This document shows positions 47,801 to 56,818 of a stretch of 64,000 nt of DNA, in pieces. This stretch comes from Gammaproteobacteria bacterium (GTDB taxonomy: Bacteria; Pseudomonadota; Gammaproteobacteria; Chromatiales; Chromatiaceae). Position numbers and translations under genes: made by a program. Where the stretch lies: assembly GCA_009928645.1 (NCBI GenBank), contig SACH01000002.1, forward strand, positions 1 through 64,000. The letters are read 5' to 3'. Numbering within the stretch: position 1 is the stretch's first letter; each line of letters starts with the position of its first letter. Below the pieces are notes generated by a model. The model saw only the letters and a program-made list of their open reading frames with translations, did not search any database and was not told where the DNA came from.

Positions 47801-48921
47801 GGGGCTTGCTCCTCGGTTTCCCGGGGGCGGAGGAGGTGGAGGGGCTGGTTGCGCAGTTCCTGGGAAAAGGCGGCCAGGTTGCGGCTGGCGTCCTCGATGT
47901 TGGTCAGGATGGGGGTGAGGGACGCCGCCAGGGCCTGCAACAGGAACTGGGTATCATCCAGGGAGCGCTGCAGGGCGGGGCGGTTCTCGTTGACCAGACC
48001 GCGGATGTCGGTGGCCAGGTCCCCATAGTTGTTGACCGTCCGCTGGACGTCCTGGGTGCTGCCAGCCATCTCGGCGGTGATGCGCGCCAGGTCGGCGGAC
48101 ATGGTCTCGACCGAGGCAAGGATGGCGCCGATGGCCTGGGGGTCCACCGCCTTGACCAGGTTGTCCGACAGCAGGCGCAGGTTCTCGAAGGCCCCGGCGA
48201 GCTGCTCGCGATTCCCCGCCAGCCCCTGGCCCTGGTCATCGCCACCGCCGACCAGAAGTTCGATGGTCTTGACCTGATCGCGGATGCTGGCCAGGGTCGG
48301 GGCGATGCTCTCCTCGACCACTAGGCGCACCGTCTCCGTCAGGACGGCGAGTTGCTGGGTCAGGTCGGGCTCGGGGGCGCGGGCGGCGATGATCGCGCCG
48401 GGGGCGAGCAGCTCCGCTGACTGGCCGACGGCGATGCGCAGGGCGTTACCCTTCAGTAACCCCAGGGTGGTAAGCCGCACCTCGCTGTCCTGGGGAATGG
48501 GCCACTGGTCGCGGATGCGCAGGATGGCGCGGAAGCAGGGCAGGGTCGGGGAGCGGGGCGGGGCCTCGGCGGCGGGCGCCGGGCAATGGCGGCCATGGGC
48601 CGGATCGCCAGGGAAGACCGGCTGGACGCGCTCCACCAGGCCGATCACATAGCCCTCCTGGAGCAGTTGCATCCCCGGGTCCAGGCCATCCGCGTCGGGG
48701 AAGTAGGCCTCCAGCCGGTAGGCCTGACCCAGGAGTCCCGGCAGGATCAGGGCAAAGACCGCCACGACGAGGACCGCCATGGCCAGGACGAAGATCCCCG
48801 CGAGGAAGATCTGACGGCGCTCGTCCAGGGCCCGGCGCTTGCCGGGGGCCCCGATCTCGGGCGGGGCGTAGAGGCGGTCGAGACGCCGCGCGGCGGGAGG
48901 GATGGGGTGGTTGTCGCTCAT
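47788..48921 (-). CDS. MCE/MlaD-type lipid-binding protein
   Basis: TM plus MCE domain (YRLEAYFPDADGLDPGMQLLQEGYVIGLVERV...VRLTTLGLLKGNALRIAVG). Confidence 0.85.
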   Translation of the reverse strand: MSDNHPIPPAARRLDRLYAPPEIGAPGKRRALDERRQIFLAGIFVLAMAVLVVAVFALILPGLLGQAYRLEAYFPDADGLDPGMQLLQEGYVIGLVERVQPVFPGDPAHGRHCPAPAAEAPPRSPTLPCFRAILRIRDQWPIPQDSEVRLTTLGLLKGNALRIAVGQSAELLAPGAIIAARAPEPDLTQQLAVLTETVRLVVEESIAPTLASIRDQVKTIELLVGGGDDQGQGLAGNREQLAGAFENLRLLSDNLVKAVDPQAIGAILASVETMSADLARITAEMAGSTQDVQRTVNNYGDLATDIRGLVNENRPALQRSLDDTQFLLQALAASLTPILTNIEDASRNLAAFSQELRNQPLHLLRPRETEEQAPWFK

Positions 48922-48992
48922 TGGGTCAGCTTATCAGTCATCACGTCAGGCCTTGCGCGGCAAGGTACGGGTTAAGGCCGGGTCGGGTGAGT

Positions 48993-49751
48993 TCAAAACC
49001 GGCCTCCCAGGGCGGTGCGCAGTTCCAGATCCCCGGTGCTGGCGGCGGCCAGGGTTTCCGGGGTCCCCTGAAAGAGCAGACGCCCGCGGTTCAGCACCGC
49101 GACCCGCGCGGGGATGCCCCCTAGGGCATCGGGGGTGTTATCGGTGGCGAGCAGGGCCATGGGCTGGCCGCCGCGCAGGCTGTCCAAGACGGCGAGGATC
49201 TCCCGTGCTACCGTCGGGTCCAGGCCGTCGGAAAGGCCATCCCATACCAGGAGCCGGGGGCGGCGGATGAGGGCCCGCGCCAGTTCCACCCGCCGTTGCT
49301 GCCCCAGGGACAGGGCTTGGGGCGAGTGATTTTCCAGCCCGTCAAGGCCCAGCAGGGTTATCACCAGCCGCGCTGCCCGCGCCATCTCCCCGCGCGTTAG
49401 CGGCGCATGACGCAGGGGCAGGAGGATGTTCGCCAGGACGCTGTGATCGGCGAGCAGGGAGCCGCGCTGGATGACGGCGCCGACATCTAGCCGCAATTGC
49501 TCAAGACCACGCCCGTCGAGTTGTGCCAGGTCCCTGCCCAGGACCTGGACGCAACCGGCGGAGGGCCGGTCGAGGCCAAGCACTAGGCGGGAGAGTAAGG
49601 TCTTCCCCGCCCCATTGGGGCCGCAGACCAGAAGCCAGTCTCCTTCCGCCAGGTCGATGCTCAGGCCCTGCAGGGCCAGGCGTCCGGCCACATGCTGGAA
49701 GACGCCATCCAGACTCAACGCCAGGGACATCCCGCTCCTCTCGGTTGGCAA
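48993..49751 (-). CDS. ABC transporter ATPase, MlaF-like
   Basis: Walker A GPNGAGKTLLSRL; signature LSLGQQRRVELARAL. Confidence 0.9.
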   Translation of the reverse strand: MPTERSGMSLALSLDGVFQHVAGRLALQGLSIDLAEGDWLLVCGPNGAGKTLLSRLVLGLDRPSAGCVQVLGRDLAQLDGRGLEQLRLDVGAVIQRGSLLADHSVLANILLPLRHAPLTRGEMARAARLVITLLGLDGLENHSPQALSLGQQRRVELARALIRRPRLLVWDGLSDGLDPTVAREILAVLDSLRGGQPMALLATDNTPDALGGIPARVAVLNRGRLLFQGTPETLAAASTGDLELRTALGGRF

Positions 49752-49879
49752 GCGTTCACCGCCCCCTGCGGCCTGGGCTGGCCTAGGTTGTACAAGCCGA
49801 TGATGTTCTTACTCCCTCCCTCCTGGTGGGGAAGGGTCGGGGAGAGGGGGTCTGAAGGGTTACCGCGGTGTTGGCCATC

Positions 49880-50665
49880 TCAGACCCGCACCAGGATGAT
49901 ATACAGCAGGTCCGTGACCAGGATAGCCGTGACCGCCCCGATCATAGTCCCGGTGGCGGCACCGGCGATCCCACCTGGCCGGCGACCCGCGCCGATGCCG
50001 TTCAGGGTGGCGATCAGGGCGATCAGTACGGCGAACAACAAGGGTTTGACCAGGGCCTCGATGAGGGCCTCGGGGGTCAGGGCGCTGGTCAACATCTCCA
50101 GGAACAGGGCCGGCGCTACCCCGGTGCTGGCCCAGAGCCAGACCCCGGCCACGCTGAAGGTCACCAGGGTCCCCCAGACCATGAAGGCGAAGCTCATCAG
50201 CAGCATGGCCAGCAGGACCGGGGCGAGAGTGAAGGGCAGAGGCGCTATCCCGCACACCAGCAGCCCGTCCATCTCGCCGGTGGCCAACAAGGTCGCCTGC
50301 CGCACCGCCAGGGCGACCCCGGCCCGACCCGCCACCAGGATGCCGACCAGGACTGGCAGCACCTCGATGATGAGGACCAGGGCCACCGTCAGGATGACCA
50401 CCACGGGCAGATCGAACTGGGTGAGGATGCCTTCGACCTGGTGCCCGAGGATGAGGCCGATGGCGACCATGACCAGGGTGATGGCCGGCAGGATCGACAG
50501 ACCGGACTGCTGCAGGGCGGCCGCGAAGGCTGGCAGGTCGAAGCGCGCCCGTCCCACCAGGACCTGGCCATAGAAGACCAGACAACTGGCCAGGGCCAGG
50601 GCCGCCAGGCCCAGGGCCTCGATCCAGCCCCGGGGGCCGCGGAAGTTTAGTAATCGAAGGTCCAT
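49880..50665 (-). CDS. MlaE-family ABC transporter permease
   Basis: MlaE-like IEVLPVLVGILVAGRAGVALAVRQATLLATGEMDGL. Confidence 0.85.
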   Translation of the reverse strand: MDLRLLNFRGPRGWIEALGLAALALASCLVFYGQVLVGRARFDLPAFAAALQQSGLSILPAITLVMVAIGLILGHQVEGILTQFDLPVVVILTVALVLIIEVLPVLVGILVAGRAGVALAVRQATLLATGEMDGLLVCGIAPLPFTLAPVLLAMLLMSFAFMVWGTLVTFSVAGVWLWASTGVAPALFLEMLTSALTPEALIEALVKPLLFAVLIALIATLNGIGAGRRPGGIAGAATGTMIGAVTAILVTDLLYIILVRV

Positions 50666-52779
50666 GTCAGTCCGGCGCCGTCAGGATTGAGCAGGATGCA
50701 TTTGTTCGGCGTTTCCCCGCCGTCCGCAATCGCCCTGATTTCCGGGGATTGGTCGTTAAGAATGAGGTGGATCTCGGCCCGGCGGGCGAACCAGGTGGCC
50801 ATTTCCGCCGCGCCGCGCAGGCTGATGCGCCGTTCGGCCTGGGTCAGCAGGTCCAGAAAGTCCCGGCGGGCGGCGGGCGGGCTCAGCCGGGCCAAAAGCT
50901 GGCTGAGGGGGCGGGGCAGCAGCAGGAAGAGACCCGCGGGCTCGGCCCCCGCCATCAACACCCGGGCCAGGTCGCGCTCCCGGGCATCGGTCAGGGTGGT
51001 GGCGATGACCAGGGCGCGGTCCGGATAGCGTTCGCGTAACCCTTCTCCCAGCGCCGTCGCCAGGCTCCGCAAGGGTTTACCCGTCGGACAGGCGGCTCCA
51101 GGGGAGTGAACGCCGAGGATGAGCAGCCGCTGGATACCGAGCCCCAGGCGGGCAGCCAGGGTCGGCAGACCGCGCACGGCGAAGCGGTCCAGGTCCTTCA
51201 TCGCCTCCGACAGGTCCGCGTAGGGGATGAGTTGGGGGTGGAGTTTGCGGGCATTGTCGCGCGCCGGGCCATAGGACCAGCCATCCAGATAACGGTCCGC
51301 CGCCCAGCGCTCGTGTTCGACCATCGCCAGCCGCTCGACCTCCAGGGGGCTCAGGGCGAAGGCCTCCACCAGTTCCTCCGCCACCGCCCGGCAGTCGGTG
51401 ACGGCGAGCTTGGCCCAGACATGGTCGGCCTGATGGCGGTTGGCCTGGCGATAAGAAGTCGCCAGGCGCTCCCAGGGCTGGCCAGCGGGCTCCTGGGTCA
51501 GGTCCCGCCCCTGGGCGGCGATGGTGTCGCAATAGTGCTCGTGAATGGTGCGCGCCAGCTCGTCCCCGACGCCGTCGAGGAGCAGGGCGGCGCGGCAGGC
51601 CTCCCGGCGATAGGCGAAGGGGATGATCTGGCCGTCCCAGTCGTCGATAACGCCCCCCGGTTCGGCATCACCCACCTCCAGCAGTACCGGGGTGGAGACC
51701 CCCTGGACAGCCGCCAGTTCGTCGATCAGGCGGCGCGCCAAGGCCAGGCCCGGGTGGCCAACGCTCTCAACAGCAGAGCGCGCCAGGCCAGGGTTGCTGA
51801 CCTGATCAGCGGTGGCTGGGATAAGCCCGGGGATACTGCGGAGGTCAGCGGTGGAGGAGACCCGAATGGGGTTGCTGGCAAGATCAACGGCGGAACGGGC
51901 CAGCCCAAAGTTGCTAGCGTGATCAGCCGTGGGAAGGTTCTGCGGGATGGTGGGATCGCCGGGTTCAGGATGCGCGGTCGGAGTGTCGTCCATACAGACC
52001 AGGGCCAGGGTGACTGGCGGATTGGCCGGGGATGGTGAGCCTGGATCGGACGCGACCGTTGCCCGGAGCAGACGGGACAAGTCCTTCAGGGGCGCAAAGC
52101 CCAGGTCGGCAATCCGGTGAGCCTGGGGATAAGCGGCCAGCAGATCGGCGGCAATGGCCTCATGATGGTCGCAGACCAGGCTGATCCGCGGCCGGCCCTG
52201 GCCGTAATGGGCCAGCCGCAGGGCCTGCAGCAGCAGGGCCCGCGCGGGGGGGGCGAAACCGAGGAGGAGCAGGTGGGGGACCTGGCCAAAACCGGGGTCG
52301 AGACCCAGGTGCGGGGGCCAACGGCGAAGGACCGCGCGGGCGGCGCGATCCTCGATGGCGAAGGTCTCGATCCGCAGCGGGTCGCCCGGCTCCGGCGCGG
52401 GCAGGGCCGGGGCGGGGTCACGGGGGTGCATGAGGATCAGGCGCTGAACCGGTGGCGATCGGCCTGGCCAGGCCCCCCGCCCGGCCAGCCGACTACCCGC
52501 CTGGTTTTGGCGGTTGGCTTTCCGGGCGCGGGTGAACAGGTGGGTGACCAGGGTAGGGGCATCCGGTGGATCGGCCAGAATCAGGACGGGGGTTCGGGCC
52601 GGGTCCAGCGCTGCTGAGTCCAGCAGGGTCAAAGTGTTGGCCTTGTCCGGTGCCAGCGCATCCAGAGGATCGAGGCGCCGCGCCCGGTGGCCCTCCCGGC
52701 GCAGACTGACGACCACCAGGTCCGCCAAGGAATCCTCGCCTAGTACCAGGATGGAGGTTCGCCGGAAAGAGAGGGCCAT
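50647..52779 (-). CDS. RyR-domain protein with TrkA-N-like N-terminus and uncharacterised C-terminal domain
   Basis: RyR motif LSPLEVERLAMVEHERWAADRYLDGWSYGPARDNARKLHPQLIPYADLSEAMKDLDR; N-term SILVLGEDSLADLVVVSLRREGHRARRLD. Confidence 0.75.
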   Translation of the reverse strand: MALSFRRTSILVLGEDSLADLVVVSLRREGHRARRLDPLDALAPDKANTLTLLDSAALDPARTPVLILADPPDAPTLVTHLFTRARKANRQNQAGSRLAGRGAWPGRSPPVQRLILMHPRDPAPALPAPEPGDPLRIETFAIEDRAARAVLRRWPPHLGLDPGFGQVPHLLLLGFAPPARALLLQALRLAHYGQGRPRISLVCDHHEAIAADLLAAYPQAHRIADLGFAPLKDLSRLLRATVASDPGSPSPANPPVTLALVCMDDTPTAHPEPGDPTIPQNLPTADHASNFGLARSAVDLASNPIRVSSTADLRSIPGLIPATADQVSNPGLARSAVESVGHPGLALARRLIDELAAVQGVSTPVLLEVGDAEPGGVIDDWDGQIIPFAYRREACRAALLLDGVGDELARTIHEHYCDTIAAQGRDLTQEPAGQPWERLATSYRQANRHQADHVWAKLAVTDCRAVAEELVEAFALSPLEVERLAMVEHERWAADRYLDGWSYGPARDNARKLHPQLIPYADLSEAMKDLDRFAVRGLPTLAARLGLGIQRLLILGVHSPGAACPTGKPLRSLATALGEGLRERYPDRALVIATTLTDARERDLARVLMAGAEPAGLFLLLPRPLSQLLARLSPPAARRDFLDLLTQAERRISLRGAAEMATWFARRAEIHLILNDQSPEIRAIADGGETPNKCILLNPDGAGLTWTFDY

Positions 52780-52792
52780 CCCTTGCTTGTCC

Positions 52793-53602
52793 TCAACAGG
52801 CTAAGGCTTGCGCCACAAGCCGGGGCAACTGGCCCGGGGCCTCCATCAAGTCCAGAACCTCGACCAGGGCGGGAGCGAAGCCCGCCTGATCGTCCACCGG
52901 TAGCGGTCCCTTGCCACGGCGCCAGGCGACCAGGGCTTCCGCCGTGCCTCCGCTGCCGGCGAGCGCCAGGATCCGACCTGATTGACGGAGCCGGTGCAGG
53001 ATATCCCGCCGGGTGATCTCCCCGCCCCCGGCCACCAGCATCAGGGTGGCCCGCCCAATGGCCAGCCTTTCGGCCACGGCCATGAGCCAGGGGGATTCGT
53101 CGCCCCAGCACTCTCCCGGTACCAGGAGGAAATGGCTGTGATGGGGGTCCAAGGCGACTCGGGGCTCTTGCCGATCTTGCCAAGCGGACCGATACGGGGC
53201 TGGGTCAAGCTCCGGCACGGGCCTCGAATTCTCAGGAGTGGTCGTCCCCGGATACGGGAAGGCTACCCGCCCGCGAGGCGCCATCCCGATGAGCGGAAAA
53301 CGCCCGCTGGCCTGCTGGCGCGCCTCGCCCATCAAGGCCATGACCCCAAAATGGGTGCCACCGTCGATCACCGCCGCCCCCAGCCGATCCAGAACGGGCA
53401 CCAGGTCCCTGAACAGGGGACACAGCCGGACCGCTACCTTCGCGTCGAGATTGGCAGCGCCCCCGACCAGGATCAGCACCGGGCGGGGGCCGGTCAGACC
53501 GATAGCGGCCAGAGCGGCGCCCACCGCCGATGCCGGCGAACCCTGGGGGCAGGCGAACGCCGCCGGGGAATCGAGGCCGATGGCGTGAGGATCAGGGTTC
53601 AT
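52793..53602 (-). CDS. TRPM-type SLOG (LSDAT prokaryotic) domain protein
   Basis: VLILVGGAANLDAKV...GAAVIDGGTHFGVMALMGEA...HHSHFLLVPGECWGDESPW...LMLVAGGGEITRRDILHRLRQSGRILALAGSGGTAEAL. Confidence 0.75.
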   Translation of the reverse strand: MNPDPHAIGLDSPAAFACPQGSPASAVGAALAAIGLTGPRPVLILVGGAANLDAKVAVRLCPLFRDLVPVLDRLGAAVIDGGTHFGVMALMGEARQQASGRFPLIGMAPRGRVAFPYPGTTTPENSRPVPELDPAPYRSAWQDRQEPRVALDPHHSHFLLVPGECWGDESPWLMAVAERLAIGRATLMLVAGGGEITRRDILHRLRQSGRILALAGSGGTAEALVAWRRGKGPLPVDDQAGFAPALVEVLDLMEAPGQLPRLVAQALAC

Positions 53603-53922
53603 CGCGGGGGTAGAAGCATGGATGGAAGTAGTCCCTGGAACATCTGCTAGGCGTTGCTGCTGCTCTTGAGAGCAGGTTCTTGAGAACAGGGGCAGGGTCA
53701 GCGTCCTCGTCCTGCACTCCCGCCAAGAGGATAAAACTGACCCAGTGATCCCATGACATCAATCTATCCTTGCGGCGCATTGTCCGCGATCCGTGGCATC
53801 CTGTCCGAAGTTTCGCCCGTCGGCCGGCCACCCGATAACCATGAAGGGGTCTGGTATTTTCGTGTGCTGTCCAGCAGCAATCGGTTCCGCCACGCGATGG
53901 ATCAGTCACCTGCCCATCGTGG

Positions 53923-56469
53923 TTACGAAGGGGACCAGGAAAGCAGTCTGGCGCAGGTTACCCTCAACAAGGCGATGAGTTGCGCTCGTCCAGTCGCGCC
54001 GGCCAAAAGGCTGGCCTCGGCCCAATCCCGGTATTGCAACACCGTGACGATGAGGGGGATGGCCTCTTCCCGCGAACAATGCCCCGCGCGGAGGGCCGGT
54101 CCCAGCCTGTCCCGGGCCAGTGCCTGAAGGGCGGCCAGGCTAGCCTCGAAGGGCCGCTGGGCGAAGGCGAAGGCGGCCAGTTCCCGCCAGTCGGGATCAT
54201 TGTCCTCCGCTTGAGTCCGTGGCGGTTCCGAAGTCGGGCAGGTGAGTGCTAGCAGATCGGCGACCAGGCCCGGCTCCAGGTGGCGGAAGGGACCCGCCAG
54301 CAGGACCGGAAAACGGCGGCCGAAACGCGCGCTGGCCCGCCGCGCCAGGTCCTCGCCCGCCGGGGAGAGGGGGCGCAGGACCACGGCGGCATGGGCGCCG
54401 CTGGCGGCGTTACGGCTGGTACCCAGATGGACAGGGTGCAGCCCGCAGGCGGCCCAGAAGCGGAGCAGGTCGGTGGTGACGCCAAAGCTGACCCCCAGTA
54501 GATCCAGGCCCTGGCCCCGGGACTGGGGCTGGGACTGGGCACCTTCCAGGTCCAAAGGCAGGTCCTGATCCTGGGTCAGATCCAGATCCAGATCCAGATC
54601 CAGGAGCAGGTTCTGATCCTGATCCCGGGTCAGTTCCAGGCCCTGAGTCCGTTCCAGGCCCTTAGGCCGGTCCTCTTTTTGGTCTTCGTCTTGGTCTTGG
54701 GCTTGGTTCTGGTCCTGGCCCCGATTCTGGTCCCCGATCCACTGAAGCAAACGCCGCCCCAGGCCCCGGCCCTGAACGGCGGGGTGGACGGCGAGGCGGA
54801 CGATCCTGGCCCAGCGCAGGGTGGGGGCGACCGCCAGACCGGCATGGGCGCTCAGGGTCTGGGGGAGCAGATGACCCTGGGGCCGGCGACGGCCCTGGTA
54901 GATCTCCTCGGCCAGGTCCTGGTCCAGTCCACCCTCGCTGGCAACCAGGGCGGTGGCGACGATGTGACCGCCCTGGCGTAGGGCATGGACCTGGAGGTTG
55001 GGGCCATCCAGCAGGTGCCGCAGATCCAGCGGCCGGGTCTGGTAATGGGCCAGGACCAGGAGACCGAAGAGCTGGCTCAGGGTGGCTTCGTCCCTGACCA
55101 GGGCGTCGCGGTCGAACCGGAGTGGCTCCACCTTGTCCGGCATGGCGGCCAATACCCCCGCGTCCGCGGCGGGGTTGGCGTCCAGCAGCAGGGCCCGGGC
55201 GACCAGGGCCTCAAGGGGATCGGCCGCGGCCCAGCGGATGGGGGTCTGGAGCGCGATCCGCCGGTAGTCGGGGGTCAGGCGCTCCAAGGCGTGGCGGAAG
55301 CGCACCTCGAAGCCGCGTCCAGTGCCCTCGTAGCCATGGATGGTGGTGGCGAAGACCAGGCGGGGATAGGCCTGCAGCAGGCACTCCAGCAAGGGAGCGG
55401 GGATGGCCGCCGCCTCGTCCACCAGCAGCAAGTCGGCCGGCTCGGGGGCCTGGCACAGGGCGTCCGGGGCCTGAAAGCGTAACTCCCCCGCGGCCTGGGC
55501 CTCCGGACGGCGCCTGGTGGCATGGTGGAACAGGGGGTCGACGGCGCTCAGGCGCGGGGCGGTGACCAGGATGCGCCGCATCCCGCTGCCCAGCAGTTCG
55601 CCGGCGGCGATCCCCAGGGCGGCGGTCTTGCCGCGACCGCGGTCGGCGACGATGACCAGAGGCCGACGGGCACGCCCCCGGGCGGCGCGCAGGATGGCCG
55701 CCACCGCCTGGCGCTGATCCTCGGTCCGACAAAGGCGGTCCAGGTCCTGCGCGGATCGGCCGGGGTCGCTGGCCGGGTCCGCGTGCATCCCGGGAGGTAA
55801 GTGTTCAGATCCCCCTGCTACCTGGGCGGGCATGGGTAGCATCAGCCGCCGATCCTCTTGCTCCCTACCCCCTGGCAGGGGAGGATTGGGGGGAGGGGGC
55901 TGAACGTTTGCCCTGGGAGGAGACCCCAGAACTGACGCCGAGGCATTTTCTCGGGTCGAATCTTGGCCCGGCGCCGGGTCAGAGGCCGTGGCCAGTTCCG
56001 GGCCGAATTGCCAGGGTTCGGGGAGCAATTCAGGGATGGGAGCACCCTCCTCGACGCGGATCAGCCTCGCCGCGGTCCCTAGTACCCACGCCAGGCGGGT
56101 GAGGAAGCGGTGGCTGAGCTGGTCGGGGCGGTAGGGCGCGACGGTGACGCGGTGGGCCTGGGGGTCCGGCAGATGGGGCCAGAGGGGGAGGGGAGGAGTC
56201 AGGAGCATTAGCAATCCACCGCCACGCAGGGCTCCCGTGGCGGCGCCGAAGCTGTCGGGGTCGAAGCCGGCATGGGCGTCGTAGACCAGATAATCGAGTT
56301 CCTGACCGAGCAGTAGCGGACCGGCGGCGAGGGGGCGCCGATCATCGGGTCCGGGACCGTCGGTCAACCAGACACCCTGGCCCGGGTTTGACGCCAGACA
56401 GACTTCCGCGGTCAGGCGACACCAGGGGGCGGAACCGGCAAGGAGCAGGGCCAGACGGTGTCGTCGCAT
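53923..56469 (-). CDS. tmcA: tRNA(Met) cytidine acetyltransferase TmcA with D/Q-rich insertion
   Basis: RRPLVIVADRGRGKTAALGIAAGELL; DLLLVDEAAAIPAPLLECLL; TTIHGYEGTGRGFEVRF; GNAT and LLGVSFGVTTDLLRFWAACGLHPVHLG; likely start MRRHRLALLLAG at 56469. Confidence 0.88.
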   Translation of the reverse strand: MRRHRLALLLAGSAPWCRLTAEVCLASNPGQGVWLTDGPGPDDRRPLAAGPLLLGQELDYLVYDAHAGFDPDSFGAATGALRGGGLLMLLTPPLPLWPHLPDPQAHRVTVAPYRPDQLSHRFLTRLAWVLGTAARLIRVEEGAPIPELLPEPWQFGPELATASDPAPGQDSTRENASASVLGSPPRANVQPPPPNPPLPGGREQEDRRLMLPMPAQVAGGSEHLPPGMHADPASDPGRSAQDLDRLCRTEDQRQAVAAILRAARGRARRPLVIVADRGRGKTAALGIAAGELLGSGMRRILVTAPRLSAVDPLFHHATRRRPEAQAAGELRFQAPDALCQAPEPADLLLVDEAAAIPAPLLECLLQAYPRLVFATTIHGYEGTGRGFEVRFRHALERLTPDYRRIALQTPIRWAAADPLEALVARALLLDANPAADAGVLAAMPDKVEPLRFDRDALVRDEATLSQLFGLLVLAHYQTRPLDLRHLLDGPNLQVHALRQGGHIVATALVASEGGLDQDLAEEIYQGRRRPQGHLLPQTLSAHAGLAVAPTLRWARIVRLAVHPAVQGRGLGRRLLQWIGDQNRGQDQNQAQDQDEDQKEDRPKGLERTQGLELTRDQDQNLLLDLDLDLDLTQDQDLPLDLEGAQSQPQSRGQGLDLLGVSFGVTTDLLRFWAACGLHPVHLGTSRNAASGAHAAVVLRPLSPAGEDLARRASARFGRRFPVLLAGPFRHLEPGLVADLLALTCPTSEPPRTQAEDNDPDWRELAAFAFAQRPFEASLAALQALARDRLGPALRAGHCSREEAIPLIVTVLQYRDWAEASLLAGATGRAQLIALLRVTCARLLSWSPS
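54577..54600. repeat. Hexanucleotide SSR (CAGATC)x4 inside tmcA
   Basis: cagatccagatccagatccagatc; encodes DLDLDLDL on the minus strand. Confidence 0.9.
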
Positions 56470-56532
56470 CCGGGCCGAGCACAGCCCGGATGCGACGAGC
56501 CGACGGAGGGTCTCCTCCTGCTGGGTGTGCGG

Positions 56533-56557
56533 AAAAATGGCTTTGTTTCGCAAAATG
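56533..56557. repeat. Direct repeat copy 1 (aaaaatggctttgtttcgcaaaatg)
   Basis: 25/25 match to copy 2, 43 bp start-to-start. Confidence 0.9.
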
Positions 56558-56575
56558 ACCTTTTCGACCAGTCCA

Positions 56576-56600
56576 AAAAATGGCTTTGTTTCGCAAAATG
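56576..56600. repeat. Direct repeat copy 2 (aaaaatggctttgtttcgcaaaatg)
   Basis: 25/25 match to copy 1. Confidence 0.9.
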
Positions 56601-56818
56601 GCCCCAGCAAACACTACCCGCCGCGCTGGCAAGTAGATCAATCCGCTAATCCGCTTTGGCGCAGTAATGACATAAACATCTATAAAACAAGATACTATAC
56701 ATAATGAATTCGTAAGGGTATTGGTGATACGAAGTACTAGCCGACCCGCCGCATCCGAATCCGGCATGATATTCTGTTTGCATTGCCTGGCCTTGGCGAT
56801 GTTGTTATCTTGTCCAAC

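Noticed and set aside
53592-53909. 105-aa - strand ORF between the LSDAT and tmcA genes
   Set aside because: No domain and low coding character; likely intergenic
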